64,000 nucleotides of DNA. It comes from a virus. This document shows positions 35,294 through 44,637 of this stretch, piece after piece. The notes under the pieces were generated by a model. That model made no database searches. It worked only from the letters and a program-made list of their open reading frames with translations, and had not been told where the DNA came from. The translations under genes and the position numbers were made by a program. The DNA lies in the IMG/VR virus record IMGVR_UViG_3300046096_000916, positions 1 to 64,000 of that record; one strand, written 5' to 3'. Numbering within the stretch: position 1 is the stretch's first letter; each line of letters starts with the position of its first letter.

Positions 35294-36020
35294 ACTGTGC
35301 TAACTCCTTTTCCGTAAGAAAAACAATATTATTATTTGTAGTATCACGACAGCGATAATGATCATCAAGACAAGAAGCCATACTAATCACTTTCATTCCG
35401 CCTACCATTTCACTGTTCCTATATTTAGGACAAAAAAGATAGCTTTTAGCCCTTAGACTAGGATGTGTCAAAGATTCAAATTTCTGTTTATCTTCTTCAT
35501 TGAGATTGTTATAGTCGACAAACCACTTCCATCTAATCTCTTCCATTAATTTCTGAATTTCTGAGAATAAAGATTCACTTCCGACTGGTAGATCAGGGTG
35601 GACTTCTTTTATCTTTTTGCGATATTGGTGTGACAACGTTTCCTGATCAAAATAACTTAATCCCAATAAATCTTCAATATCCCGTTTTGCACCTAGTGAA
35701 ATAGTTTCTTTTTCTAACTCTAACTCTAAGTCGACAATTTTATTTGCTTTTGGATTAGTCTGAGTATTTGTAAAAGGTTCACTATCACCTGTTAAAAGTA
35801 AAGGTTTCGTTTCTTCTTTTTTTAAATAATCATAAGTTATGACCCCTACTAGTATGACTACACTTACTGGCGGTTCTACTATAAATTTAGTTACATCAAA
35901 CAGCCCCTTCAATGTCTTCCCTAGAAGCCGTCCGCCCTTTTCACAGACTCCTACAATACCACCGTTTTTTTTGAATAATTTTATTGGTTTATTTATTTTC
36001 TCCAATAAAGTTTTTTTCAT
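35280..36020 (-). CDS. Membrane-anchored J-domain (DnaJ-like) protein
   Basis: 246 residues. Residues ~50-64 (PVSVVILVGVITYDY) form one membrane segment. A J-domain spans ~112-165: DIEDLLGLSYFDQETLSHQY, the HPD tripeptide at 141-143 and LFSEIQKLMEEI. J-domains stimulate Hsp70 ATPases, so this protein would recruit host DnaK, here to a membrane. No zinc-finger or C-terminal substrate domain of classical DnaJ is present; the C-terminal ~80 residues are unassigned and contain several cysteines. It is first in an operon with the sliding clamp. Confidence 0.8.
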   Translation of the reverse strand: MKKTLLEKINKPIKLFKKNGGIVGVCEKGGRLLGKTLKGLFDVTKFIVEPPVSVVILVGVITYDYLKKEETKPLLLTGDSEPFTNTQTNPKANKIVDLELELEKETISLGAKRDIEDLLGLSYFDQETLSHQYRKKIKEVHPDLPVGSESLFSEIQKLMEEIRWKWFVDYNNLNEEDKQKFESLTHPSLRAKSYLFCPKYRNSEMVGGMKVISMASCLDDHYRCRDTTNNNIVFLTEKELAQYEQI

Positions 36021-36198
36021 ATTTCTTACTGTAGTATATTTTCTTTATCTTATCTTAAAGGAAGATAAATTGCAATTTTTCTTGTAAACTTTTCTCTTAT
36101 TTTTTCTTTTTTTTATTGCTTTATTCTTCTCTATAAACAAAGTGTAACATAAATGTAATTTACAATATGTTAAGATGTGATCAACATGGGAAAAGAAA

Positions 36199-36591
36199 AT
36201 GGAGAGATTAACTGCCAAGCAAGAAACTCTAATCAATGAGCTTTTAAACGGATATTCATGGGAATCAACAAAAGAGAAGCATAAGTTGACTTGGAAACAA
36301 ATAAATCAATTAAGGGAAAATAATTTATTTGTAGAGGAGTTAAAAAAGAAGCAAAGGATTTTATTTACTGAAACTAATAATCATAGTCATCTTTATATTA
36401 CGGATGCGTTAAAAGCATTACAGTTATTAACGAAAACGTCAAAGAATGAAAGAATAAAATTAGAAGCAGCCACAAGGTTAATTAAAGCTGTCCATGAAAA
36501 TATTGATATAATCTCTACCTTAAATACACGAACCGAAATAGATGACATAAAGAAACAATTAAGTCTCGAATTGGAGTTAGATAATGAATAA
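36199..36591 (+). CDS. terS: Small terminase subunit
   Basis: 130 residues. The N-terminal half has a helix-turn-helix (LINELLNGYSWESTKEKHKL...WKQINQLREN), followed by helical oligomerisation segments (ALQLLTKTSKNERIKLEAATRLIKAV). It overlaps the large terminase by 8 bp. The small subunit recognises the packaging site on the genome. The sequence is divergent; the call depends on fold, size and position. Confidence 0.8.
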   Translation: MERLTAKQETLINELLNGYSWESTKEKHKLTWKQINQLRENNLFVEELKKKQRILFTETNNHSHLYITDALKALQLLTKTSKNERIKLEAATRLIKAVHENIDIISTLNTRTEIDDIKKQLSLELELDNE

Positions 36592-38089
36592 ATTAAATCA
36601 ACTCAACAAAAAAGATTTACTTTTTCTTAAGAAATACAAAGAGGATCGAGGCACTACTAAACCAAAAATAGTCATCCCTACTGACTGGGTGCAATTTTGC
36701 TCTCTTCTGGAGGTACAATCTGGTAATAGATATGTAAAATTAATTCCCTACGATTATCAAATTGATCTTTATAATACCATTGAATCTCATAACTTTACCT
36801 TAGTAGTGAAATCCCGTCAGATGGGTTTTTCTATGACTGTTATTCTTATCTTTCTTTTCAAAGCCATACATAATCCAGCCTATAAAGCCATTGTTTTCTC
36901 TAAAGGACAAAAAGATACTTCAGAGTTAGCAAGGCGTATGAGGGTACTTATAGATGCGTTACAGAAATATGGTATTGCTCAAACTGAAAATAGTAACTTT
37001 CAAAATATTTCTTTTAAAAACGGTGGTAATATTTATTTCTTAAATTCAAAACCAGATGCAGGTCGTGGTATCGATTCAGTTTCTGATATATTTTATGATG
37101 AGGCTGGGTTTGTAGATAAAATAGAAATGACTTTTGAAAATAATATACCATCTCAAGAAATGGTGGGAAACCAAGCCCGTACTATCATAGGGTCAACTCC
37201 TAATGGTCAAGCTGGTTGGTATTATCAAAAATTGATGTCAGATAATCCTGAAGATAAAAACCCTTTAGAGATTATTGAAAAAGTTAGATCAGGTGCTTTA
37301 CTTCCTACTCAAATATGGACTGATAACAGTGGGTGGGCAAAATATGTTACCCATTGGAAGGCACACCCTATTTATAGTCAACAAGAAAATTATTTAGAAA
37401 ATATTGCTAAGAAAAAAAAAGTCTCCTTAGAATCTGTTAAACAAGAGTATGATTTATGTTTTAATAGTGCCGCTTCGATGGTTTTTTTATCTGAATTAGT
37501 TAAGTCAACTTGTATTCTTAAACAACTTGATGATATTCCTAAAGAAAGTAGCGATTATTATATTACTTTAGATACAGCAACGATAGGGAAGGATTATGTA
37601 GTAGCTATGGTTTTTGAATCAAGAGATAATCATTATTACCAATCAGAAATTTATCGAAAAAGAGAAAAGCCCTCAGAATATCATATTTACCAAGTATCTG
37701 AATTAATCGATAAATATAAACCAATAAAAGTAGGTATTGAGATAACTGGAGGTGTTGGACAAGTCTATCTTGAAAGATTACAAATACAACACCCTGACAT
37801 TACTTTTGTTAAAATTAGAACAACGGGGGAATCAAAACCTATGATGATCGAAAGATTAAATATGTTGTTAGAGCAACATAAATTATCTTTGGCTGATAGT
37901 GCAATGATTAGAGATGAGTTTTTATCATTTCAAAAAAAAGAAGATGGTAAAATGGAAGCTGTCAGTGGCAGTCATGACGACATCGTTATGGCGACAGCTT
38001 TTCTCACCATGATAATTGAAGATTTCATCTATTATAAATACGCTGATTTATCTTTACCAACTGCTCAAAAAGATTTAATTTTATATTAA
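36584..38089 (+). CDS. terL: Large terminase subunit
   Basis: 501 residues. The ATPase has a Walker A-like KSRQMGFSM (76-84), in the relaxed form common in terminases, and Walker B DIFYDEAG (168-175). The nuclease (RNase H fold) has D330 (TLDTATIGKDYV), E386 (GIEITGG) and a D-D pair in SGSHDDIVMA near 465. It pumps DNA into proheads and cuts it. It is complete and follows the small subunit; the portal gene is 25 kb away on the other strand rather than next to it. Confidence 0.95.
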   Translation: MNKLNQLNKKDLLFLKKYKEDRGTTKPKIVIPTDWVQFCSLLEVQSGNRYVKLIPYDYQIDLYNTIESHNFTLVVKSRQMGFSMTVILIFLFKAIHNPAYKAIVFSKGQKDTSELARRMRVLIDALQKYGIAQTENSNFQNISFKNGGNIYFLNSKPDAGRGIDSVSDIFYDEAGFVDKIEMTFENNIPSQEMVGNQARTIIGSTPNGQAGWYYQKLMSDNPEDKNPLEIIEKVRSGALLPTQIWTDNSGWAKYVTHWKAHPIYSQQENYLENIAKKKKVSLESVKQEYDLCFNSAASMVFLSELVKSTCILKQLDDIPKESSDYYITLDTATIGKDYVVAMVFESRDNHYYQSEIYRKREKPSEYHIYQVSELIDKYKPIKVGIEITGGVGQVYLERLQIQHPDITFVKIRTTGESKPMMIERLNMLLEQHKLSLADSAMIRDEFLSFQKKEDGKMEAVSGSHDDIVMATAFLTMIIEDFIYYKYADLSLPTAQKDLILY

Positions 38090-38090
38090 A

Positions 38091-38549
38091 ATGAATACCG
38101 AAAAATATATTGCTTTTATTCACTTTGACGGGTTATTTACTTTCTATTTAAGTTTGGCATTATCTGATAAAAATTATCTTCATGTTATAGATATATATGA
38201 TTTTAATTACGAAAATCTCATAGAATTTATCAATAAGTTAACGATAGATATTAAATATTTTACTAATCTGTTACCACAAGAAACTTTATTTAAAACTCTT
38301 AAATCTGCCATTTCTACTTTAAAAAGTGTTCAATTAAATAAAGATCAGAAAACACTTTACCAAGATTATTACGCCTCTACTAATACGGGTTTTATTCAAT
38401 ATAATCGGGGGTTGCGAGATAAAATAATAGAATGGACAAAAATTATTGATCAAGAAAAATTTATCTACGCTCCTCAATTAATTAGTCTTATGTATCTTAC
38501 TGCTATTAAAAATAAACCTATTACTTGTTTTGATCGTTTAATCGTATGA
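38091..38549 (+). CDS. Hypothetical protein, 152 aa
   Basis: Begins MNTEKYIAFIHFDGLFTFYL, which recalls a nucleotide- or DHH-like core strand, but the motif is too weak to name. Mostly helical afterwards. It starts one base after the terminase stop and overlaps the next gene by 4 bp, so it is part of the packaging transcript. Confidence 0.6.
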   Translation: MNTEKYIAFIHFDGLFTFYLSLALSDKNYLHVIDIYDFNYENLIEFINKLTIDIKYFTNLLPQETLFKTLKSAISTLKSVQLNKDQKTLYQDYYASTNTGFIQYNRGLRDKIIEWTKIIDQEKFIYAPQLISLMYLTAIKNKPITCFDRLIV

Positions 38550-38968
38550 AAAATAGAAATTTACCAGCCCGTGATGACTGGCAAACCCCAAAAGAAATAT
38601 ATCAAAAATTAAATACAGAGTTTCAATTTGATTTTGATCCTTGCCCTTTACTCAATGAGTTTGACGGTTTGACCATTGATTGGCAACAGAGTAATTTCAT
38701 TAATCCTCCCTATTCACTCAAATTAAAACAGGCCTTTGTTTTAAAAGCCATTGAGGAAAGTAAAAAAGGTAAATTATGCGTTATGTTATTACCCGTTTCT
38801 ACTAGCACTAAACTATTTCATAATCATATTTTGCCTAATGCCTCTGAAATTAGATTTATTGAAAAAAGAATTAAGTTTATAGGTATAAATACTAAAGGTG
38901 AATATGTCACTACTAAAACGCCTATGCACGACAGTATGGTCGTTGTTTTCAGAGGTAATCAATGTTAG
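38546..38968 (+). CDS. Phage DNA N6-adenine methyltransferase (Dam-like)
   Basis: 140 residues of the phage Dam (PF05869) type: RDDWQTPKEIY at the N-terminus, FDFDPCPL, then NPPYSLKLKQAF carrying the catalytic NPPY motif at about 54-57. These enzymes transfer a methyl group to adenine N6. Shorter than many relatives (about 170) but with the recognisable core. It overlaps both neighbours by a few bases, in a packaging/recombination operon. It is unrelated to the three larger methyltransferases in this window. Confidence 0.85.
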   Translation: MKNRNLPARDDWQTPKEIYQKLNTEFQFDFDPCPLLNEFDGLTIDWQQSNFINPPYSLKLKQAFVLKAIEESKKGKLCVMLLPVSTSTKLFHNHILPNASEIRFIEKRIKFIGINTKGEYVTTKTPMHDSMVVVFRGNQC

Positions 38969-39354
38969 TAATACCTATTACCCCTATGGGAAAACCTAGA
39001 ATGACAAGAGCCGATAAATGGAAACGAAGAGATTGTGTAACCCGTTATTGGGAGTTTGGCGATCGCCTTCGTGAACATTTAACTGAAATACCCCAACCTT
39101 GTTCAATGGTATTTGTGTTTCCTATGCCTAAAACATGGAGTAAAAAGAAAAAAGAATTAATGAGAGGAAAGCCTCATCAACAAAAACCTGATATAGATAA
39201 TTGTGAAAAGGCTATCTTAGATTCTATTTATAAAGATGATGCTCACGTCTGGAATATTCACCATCTCAAAGTTTGGGGGGATGAAGGTAAAATATTAATT
39301 AAACCGATCAGTATTAATGAAAGTTTAATGAGTGAAATCAGGGATTGTCTTTGA
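38962..39354 (+). CDS. rusA: RusA-like Holliday junction resolvase
   Basis: 130 residues. KPDIDNCEKAILDSIYKDDAHV carries the RusA family aspartates that bind catalytic magnesium, and MGKPRMTRADKW is the usual N-terminal entry. RusA cuts four-way DNA junctions made during replication or recombination, and in phages debranches DNA for packaging, consistent with its place after the terminase genes. It overlaps the Dam-like gene by 7 bp and contains a HIP1 site at about 39059. Confidence 0.88.
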   Translation: MLVIPITPMGKPRMTRADKWKRRDCVTRYWEFGDRLREHLTEIPQPCSMVFVFPMPKTWSKKKKELMRGKPHQQKPDIDNCEKAILDSIYKDDAHVWNIHHLKVWGDEGKILIKPISINESLMSEIRDCL

Positions 39355-39365
39355 CACTCCTTTAT

Positions 39366-39752
39366 TTATTCGGCAACAGCATCTAAATAAACACTAATGC
39401 TATTCTCGAAATATTCACTTCGAGGTGTAAGACAAGTCGTTATAATACCTTCCGATTGAATCTTTAAACGACATTCTGAAAAATAAATCACAATGTATAT
39501 TTTCCCATCGGAATAATATACATTGTCAATGAATTCAATAACATCACCTATTATTTCGTTTAAACTCTCTACGACTCTAAAAGAAGAGTGGCTTTCATTA
39601 AAAGCATAAAGCTCAACATCACAAAACTCTTTATCGGAAGTGACAGTGAAAATTTCATTCTCTAACTGAAAGGTTAATTCTTTTTTTATTATACTAAGCC
39701 CTTCGATACGCTTTCCTTGTAATTTATCTAAATTCTCTTTGTTTATTTCCAT
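39366..39752 (-). CDS. Hypothetical protein, 128 aa
   Basis: Beta-rich and acidic, no recognised family. It is transcribed divergently from 39842-40141; a good promoter (TTGTAT, 17 bp, TACAAT) faces it in the gap. Confidence 0.6.
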   Translation of the reverse strand: MEINKENLDKLQGKRIEGLSIIKKELTFQLENEIFTVTSDKEFCDVELYAFNESHSSFRVVESLNEIIGDVIEFIDNVYYSDGKIYIVIYFSECRLKIQSEGIITTCLTPRSEYFENSISVYLDAVAE

Positions 39753-39785
39753 AAAACTCTTTATTAGTTATTCGGTTATCTTTAA

Positions 39786-39817
39786 TTTATTGTAAATCAT
39801 AATTTGTTATAATACAA
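39786..39817. promoter_or_regulatory. Overlapping divergent promoters
   Basis: Minus strand: -35 TTGTAT (39812-39817), 17-bp spacer, -10 TACAAT (39789-39794), for the gene ending at 39366. Plus strand: -35-like TTTATT (39786-39791), 16-bp spacer, -10 TATAAT (39808-39813), for the gene at 39842. The two overlap, so they should compete for polymerase. Confidence 0.6.
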
Positions 39818-39841
39818 TTGTAACTGTTAATATTACATCTT

Positions 39842-40141
39842 ATGAAAAAGAAAATTGAGGATATAGAAATGGTAGTAGATGGAACAACCGTAGAACAAAC
39901 ACCAGTAGTAGAAACCCAAGCTGTAAGTACTTCTGTAGTTACTCCAGCTTTTACAGCTACTAAAACTATTAGAGAAGGTTTAAAATCTTATGAGGTGGAT
40001 GCCCCTAAAGATGGTAAAGCTAAATTGACAGTATCTAGTGATTTAGGAACAGGGAAGACAAAAACTACTATTAAATTAATTGACTTGTCAGAAGCCGAAT
40101 TTGCGGACGAGGCACTGTTAAAAGCTAAATTAATCAAATAA
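39842..40141 (+). CDS. Small hypothetical protein, 99 aa
   Basis: A Thr/Val-rich N-terminal half (VVETQAVSTSVVTPAFTATK) followed by a charged beta-like domain (SYEVDAPKDGKAKLTVSSDL). It has its own promoter and a strong terminator, so it is a monocistronic and possibly highly expressed gene; a virion decoration or internal protein is conceivable, without direct evidence. Confidence 0.65.
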   Translation: MKKKIEDIEMVVDGTTVEQTPVVETQAVSTSVVTPAFTATKTIREGLKSYEVDAPKDGKAKLTVSSDLGTGKTKTTIKLIDLSEAEFADEALLKAKLIK

Positions 40142-40173
40142 TTTAAAAGGTCGGGGAAACCCGACCTTTTAAA
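40142..40173. terminator. Strong bidirectional intrinsic terminator
   Basis: A perfect 14-bp stem with GGTCGGG/CCCGACC and a GAAA loop, flanked by A and T runs (40142-40155 and 40160-40173). It ends both the plus-strand gene at 39842 and the minus-strand gene at 40176. Confidence 0.9.
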
Positions 40174-40175
40174 AA

Positions 40176-40739
40176 CTAACTGACTGAAGACAATAAATAA
40201 AGATTAGATTTAAAAGAATTAATTATCTCAACTAATTTCTCAAAACTAAATTTTTCTCGTAATTTCTTGGCGACTGTATTCCTGGTATTTATTCGTATAG
40301 AAATGTCACAGATTATTTTTAATTTTTTAAACTCTGCTTCATCTAAACTGTTAATTATATCTTCAAATTTATCAAGGCCACTTGACTGCACTATTAAAGG
40401 TGGTGTCAAATCTTCTTCTATGTCTGCATGAAGAAAACGATCACTTTGAGATAATTCTACATAATTATCTTTAACATTTTCTGCCAAGTCTTCTATCTTT
40501 TCTTTTACACCATCAAGAAATTCAATAGGAAAAACTCCTGTACAATCTTTGAGTAATTTCTCACCTTCTTTAAGCCATTTATTAACCTCATTTTCTGCTG
40601 TCTTTTGAGCTTGTGCTAATTGTTGCTCAACTCGTAATGACTGTTTTAACTCATTTAATTGAAGTTGAATTGACTCAATCGTAGCAAGTGTTTGATCTAA
40701 TTTCTGAGCTTGATTCTCAATTATATTTTTTATTTGCAT
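40176..40739 (-). CDS. Coiled-coil hypothetical protein, 187 aa
   Basis: The first 60 residues form a strong coiled coil (LDQTLATIESIQLQLNELKQ). The rest is helical and acidic in the middle. No family recognised. It sits between the head morphogenesis candidate and the terminator. Confidence 0.6.
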   Translation of the reverse strand: MQIKNIIENQAQKLDQTLATIESIQLQLNELKQSLRVEQQLAQAQKTAENEVNKWLKEGEKLLKDCTGVFPIEFLDGVKEKIEDLAENVKDNYVELSQSDRFLHADIEEDLTPPLIVQSSGLDKFEDIINSLDEAEFKKLKIICDISIRINTRNTVAKKLREKFSFEKLVEIINSFKSNLYLLSSVS

Positions 40740-40804
40740 TTTCTTTATCTGTTTTGTTTGTTATATCAAATTATAACATATTCTCTGTACTTTTAGTACA
40801 TATT

Positions 40805-41437
40805 TTATTTTTCATATTCAACAAAACAACAACACTTTTGTCCACATTGACAAGCAACACCAGGTAAAATTAAATCACTTAAATTGACCCATCCTTTCTC
40901 AGCATAACCGATACAATCACTACAATGATTTTTACAACTTCCAAGTAATCTACGGGCTTGTTTAACTCCTTTAAACTTCTCTACACTTAACTTCCCTTTT
41001 TCATAACTTGTCTTAATTGCAAAGCCATATTGTCTAGCACGATTAACTATTTGTTTAGCAGTCAATTGAGCGTCTTTAATCGCTTTGGCAAATTGTTTAT
41101 GGGCGGGATAATGTACTTTCCTTAAGTCGTTACCCACTTCTAAATAATGATTAGCAAAAGTATTTTTAGCACCTCCCCTACCTAATCTCATCATGTTCAC
41201 ATGACTAGTTTTTATAATTTGTAATGATTTCTTCTGCCATGTTTCAAAGTCTATTCTCCCTACTATTAATTGAAAGGCTATTTTTTCCTGTTTTTTAGCT
41301 ACCCTTTCAACTTCCTGTTTTATTATTTTGGAGATCGATTTATCATTAACTTTTTGCTTATTCGATTTATAGTAATAAGCATTATCTTTAAACTCAATTT
41401 TATCTTTTAATCTTTTAGCATCTATATTAAGGTTCAT
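40805..41437 (-). CDS. Putative head morphogenesis / minor head protein
   Basis: 210 residues, basic and helical N-terminal two thirds, ending in a Cys-rich tail: CKNHCSDCIGYAEKGW, then LPGVACQCGQKCCCFVEY. A C-terminal C..C......G........PG...C...C.C pattern is typical of phage minor head proteins of the Mu-F group, where it sits at the end of the morphogenesis domain. Such proteins ride on the portal. The portal gene, however, is over 20 kb away. Moderately confident on pattern alone. It overlaps the small upstream gene by 11 bp. Confidence 0.55.
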   Translation of the reverse strand: MNLNIDAKRLKDKIEFKDNAYYYKSNKQKVNDKSISKIIKQEVERVAKKQEKIAFQLIVGRIDFETWQKKSLQIIKTSHVNMMRLGRGGAKNTFANHYLEVGNDLRKVHYPAHKQFAKAIKDAQLTAKQIVNRARQYGFAIKTSYEKGKLSVEKFKGVKQARRLLGSCKNHCSDCIGYAEKGWVNLSDLILPGVACQCGQKCCCFVEYEK

Positions 41438-41669
41438 TTTCGCTATTGGTTAAAGATAGAGAATAAAGATAGTTAAATCTTATATAAAGATTTGGAAAGT
41501 AATTTGCTATAAATATTTGAGAATTTTCATCTTTTAAAAAACTTTCAAATAAAATGGTTTCTGTTATTTGTTGCCAGAAAATCAATCTTATTTTAAATTG
41601 AATAATAAAGAAAAATACCAAAATTAGCTTATATACGGTTTCTAAAACTTGCTTGAAATAATTGATCAT
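41427..41669 (-). CDS. Small membrane-associated hypothetical protein, 80 aa
   Basis: One hydrophobic segment (about 11-30, YKLILVFFFIIQFKIRLIFW), otherwise unrecognised. It overlaps the start of the head morphogenesis candidate by 11 bp. Confidence 0.5.
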   Translation of the reverse strand: MINYFKQVLETVYKLILVFFFIIQFKIRLIFWQQITETILFESFLKDENSQIFIANYFPNLYIRFNYLYSLSLTNSENEP

Positions 41670-41700
41670 TTGTACCTAAGAATTTTCTTTTATTCTAACA

Positions 41701-42285
41701 TTAAGCAAATTTTAACCAACCATTGCGTTTTGCCTCATCTCTAACTGAATGTCTATTCATTCCTAAATCTTTAGCTGCTTTAGTTAAACTTTCGTAAACC
41801 TCACCTGTATCTGTCCTTTTGATTTTATGACGCACTGAGACAGGGGGACTTTTTTCTTTGTTACTTAAAATAAAATCAGTTAAGGATTCGCCAAAATAAT
41901 ATAATAAAATATCTTTAGATACGACAGCCAACAATTCAGGTTTTCTTTTGGCGAACTCGATCATATTTTCTTTACTTATGATCCAATAATTACAACCTTT
42001 GATAGCTCCTAATCCTACTTTTCTAATCCAACCTTGTACTCTGTGAGACTTTAAGCCTAACGCTCTTGCCCATTCTTTAGCTGACATGTTATCTTCAGTA
42101 GCTATATGAGAATAACCCATTCTGTTTATTTTTACTTCGATAGCATTTTTTGTCCTAGTAACACCTGTTTTATGTTTACGATTAAACTTATTTATTTTAT
42201 CAGTGATCATCTCAGTTGGGCAAGTATTTATTAATTTTTCTAATAATTCTAACTCGCCCTCGCTCCATGCTTTGTTACTTCCCAT
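41701..42285 (-). CDS. DNA-binding protein with Myb-like and NUMOD1-like segments
   Basis: 194 residues. The start (KAWSEGELELLEKLI) resembles a SANT/Myb-type helix bundle; a middle part (SAKEWARALGLKSHRVQGWI) resembles a MerR/excisionase-type helix-turn-helix; the end (KRTDTGEVYESLTKAAKDLG...SVRDEAK) matches the NUMOD1-type DNA-binding repeat. No nuclease motif is seen. It lies 34 bp after the DnaB gene. A transcription factor or a remnant of a homing-endonuclease DNA-binding part are both possible. Confidence 0.65.
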   Translation of the reverse strand: MGSNKAWSEGELELLEKLINTCPTEMITDKINKFNRKHKTGVTRTKNAIEVKINRMGYSHIATEDNMSAKEWARALGLKSHRVQGWIRKVGLGAIKGCNYWIISKENMIEFAKRKPELLAVVSKDILLYYFGESLTDFILSNKEKSPPVSVRHKIKRTDTGEVYESLTKAAKDLGMNRHSVRDEAKRNGWLKFA

Positions 42286-42319
42286 AATCTTCTTTATTTT
42301 GTTAACTAGTTTTCGACTA

Positions 42320-43624
42320 TCAATCTCTTGCTTTTAAAACTCCAGTCCTCATATCAAATGAACACTTAACAGTCCCCTCACTTCCACTACGATTTTTCGC
42401 TACAATTATCTCTAAATCGCTAGGATCAGCATCAGGATTATATTTAGATTCTCTGTAAAGTAATAAAATTTTATTAGCATACTTTTCAAGTTGGGCTGAA
42501 TCACTTAAATCTGAACAATAAGGACGTTTATCTCCACGATTCCCAACATTTCGAGTATTTAACTGAGCTAAGAGAAGAAAAGGACAGTTAAATTCATAGG
42601 CTAATAATTTTAACCCATTTAACAATTCTCCTATGGCATAAGTCAATAATTGCCCTTGTTCAGACTTAGCAATTAACTGTAAATAATCAATGACAACAAT
42701 TCCTATCTGTCCATAAGTTTCTTTTGCTGTCAATAAATCTTTTTTTATGTCGGCTAAAGTCAAAATACTACCAGGTTTATCTTGTACGATAATAGGGTAA
42801 TCTATTTTTTCCTCGTAAATATCGCTTATTCTTGCAAACTCAAGCTCAGTTAAGGGAATAAGCCCATCCATTTTACCGCGTGGCAATATTTCTGAGTATG
42901 CCTCGAAATATTCCTTACCTAAAAATCTGGTAGCTAATTCCTCTCTTGACATTTCCGCACTAAAAAACACGGCTGGAGTTCCTTTTTTTACAATACTATC
43001 CGCTACTACCAACCCAGTATAAGTTTTCCCATCCGCAGGTCTTCCCCCTAAAACTATCAACTCTTTCGGGGCAAAACCCTGCGTTATATCATCTAACTCT
43101 TTAAGCCCTGTAGAAATAGCTTTTATCCCCTGAGAAAGTGAAGTCATTTTCTCAGCAATCCCTTCCGCTATATATTTTAAGGGATATTGATCGTCAAAAG
43201 AAATACCGTCAACAAAAGTATTACAATCATCTTTTACAGCATTTATAATCTCTGTTGTATTCAAAGTTTTATCGCTCATTATTTTTTGGATTTTTAAAGC
43301 TAATTCCCAACCCTCACTTCTGACATAAGCCTCTTCTAATTCTTTTAATAAAACAGTGAGATCGAAAACTTCTATAGATTCTATAGTTGCTGTCAAAATG
43401 TCATTTATGGTAGGTGATATGTCTTCATTTCTATCTCTGTTTAATTCTGTTATCAAAGAGGCGGTAGTTAACTCTCCTCCTTTCCTTTCTATTAATGATA
43501 TTTTCTGATGAATTTCCTTATGTAATTGTACTTGGAAGTATTTAATATCTATCTCTACAATTTGATGTAACTTTTCAGTCATCAAGGAATACCCTATAAT
43601 TTTCGTTTCTGCTTTACTATTCAT
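42320..43624 (-). CDS. dnaB: Replicative DNA helicase DnaB-like
   Basis: 434 residues. RecA-type helicase core with Walker A GGRPADGKT (about 193-201), Walker B IVVIDYLQL, and family motifs FFSAEMSREELATRFL and AQLNTRNVGNRGDKRPYCSD, ending with KNRSGSEGTVKCSFD. The N-terminal collar domain is divergent. It unwinds DNA ahead of the replication fork. Overlaps the upstream winged-helix gene by 8 bp, an initiator/loader plus helicase arrangement. No intein is present. No primase was found in the window. Confidence 0.93.
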   Translation of the reverse strand: MNSKAETKIIGYSLMTEKLHQIVEIDIKYFQVQLHKEIHQKISLIERKGGELTTASLITELNRDRNEDISPTINDILTATIESIEVFDLTVLLKELEEAYVRSEGWELALKIQKIMSDKTLNTTEIINAVKDDCNTFVDGISFDDQYPLKYIAEGIAEKMTSLSQGIKAISTGLKELDDITQGFAPKELIVLGGRPADGKTYTGLVVADSIVKKGTPAVFFSAEMSREELATRFLGKEYFEAYSEILPRGKMDGLIPLTELEFARISDIYEEKIDYPIIVQDKPGSILTLADIKKDLLTAKETYGQIGIVVIDYLQLIAKSEQGQLLTYAIGELLNGLKLLAYEFNCPFLLLAQLNTRNVGNRGDKRPYCSDLSDSAQLEKYANKILLLYRESKYNPDADPSDLEIIVAKNRSGSEGTVKCSFDMRTGVLKARD

Positions 43625-44546
43625 TTTTTGCTTTTTCTATTAATGGTTTATAAATTGTCTGATATTTTTCTGTTATCTCATCTAATTCTTTTCTGATCCC
43701 TTGTTCTGCTTCGACTTTCTCTTTTAGTGATCCTATCCCCAATGATCCTGATAGTTTCCCCCAAAAGTTAGGTAATAATTTTTTTGATACAGCTATTTGC
43801 TCTGTATGAATTTTATCTTTCATTTCATTCTCTAATCTTTTAACCTCAGTCATTTCACCCTGTTTATTTATTTCGATTTTATTTTTTTCTTTTTTTTCTT
43901 CAATGAGAATGAACTCAGTTATTCTCGCCCCCATATCTGAATTTATCTCATTCAATTTTCTATTGATATGATTCTCTACTTCTAAGTCTGTTGCTGAACG
44001 ACCTAATTTTTTATAATGATCACAATTAGATAACCATTTTTTCCTATCTGCAATAAACTTATCTATCAAATTTTCATTATTCGCAAATAATGTTTGCCAT
44101 TCTCTTTTTTTCTCTTCTACTTTGGGTTCTACTTTGGGTTCTACCTTCGGTTCTACTTTAATATCCACTTTCTCAACAATTTCACTCACTTCTACCACTG
44201 AAGGTTTTTCGCTTTCTTTATCTGGCAATTTATAATTCATCAAAGTGACATCATCTCTAATCTCTCCTTTCTTGTCTCTTACTTTATAAATATAGCCTAG
44301 TAGCCCCCCCATTCTTGTTTGTATTCTTTCAACTAAACCTTTTTTTATTAAGTTTTTTACATTCATTCTCACTTGATAAACGGAACAGTTCAATTGCTCT
44401 GCCATATAGCTAATTTTAAACTGCCAATTTTTACTTTGCGATTTCATATGTACATACAACCCTATCTCAGCTAGGCTCAAGCCTTCCACTGTCTCGGTAA
44501 TTATTTTTGTGTAAAAGTCAAATCCCTGCTCTGCTGTCATTTCCAT
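43617..44546 (-). CDS. Winged-helix replication protein, likely initiator or helicase loader
   Basis: 309 residues. A winged helix at ~20-90 (SLAEIGLYVHMKSQSKNWQF, MAEQLNCSVYQVRMNVKNLI, KKGLVERIQT) resembles replication initiators of phages. It is followed by a KVEP repeat linker (~125-142), then a long charged helical part. The gene directly precedes and overlaps the DnaB gene, so it may bring the helicase to the origin. AAGGAG is upstream; the leader carries CGAAAACAAA at 44571-44580. Confidence 0.7.
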   Translation of the reverse strand: MEMTAEQGFDFYTKIITETVEGLSLAEIGLYVHMKSQSKNWQFKISYMAEQLNCSVYQVRMNVKNLIKKGLVERIQTRMGGLLGYIYKVRDKKGEIRDDVTLMNYKLPDKESEKPSVVEVSEIVEKVDIKVEPKVEPKVEPKVEEKKREWQTLFANNENLIDKFIADRKKWLSNCDHYKKLGRSATDLEVENHINRKLNEINSDMGARITEFILIEEKKEKNKIEINKQGEMTEVKRLENEMKDKIHTEQIAVSKKLLPNFWGKLSGSLGIGSLKEKVEAEQGIRKELDEITEKYQTIYKPLIEKAKNE

Positions 44547-44637
44547 TGGTTTACTCCTTTTTTTTATGTCTTTGTTTTCGTAGTGAAAAAATTACTTATT
44601 TTCTTATATTAGCTAAAAAAAGTTCATACGTAAATAT

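Noticed and set aside
44100-44160. Short tandem repeats in the winged-helix gene
   Set aside because: They encode a simple KVEP linker in one protein, not a regulatory array.
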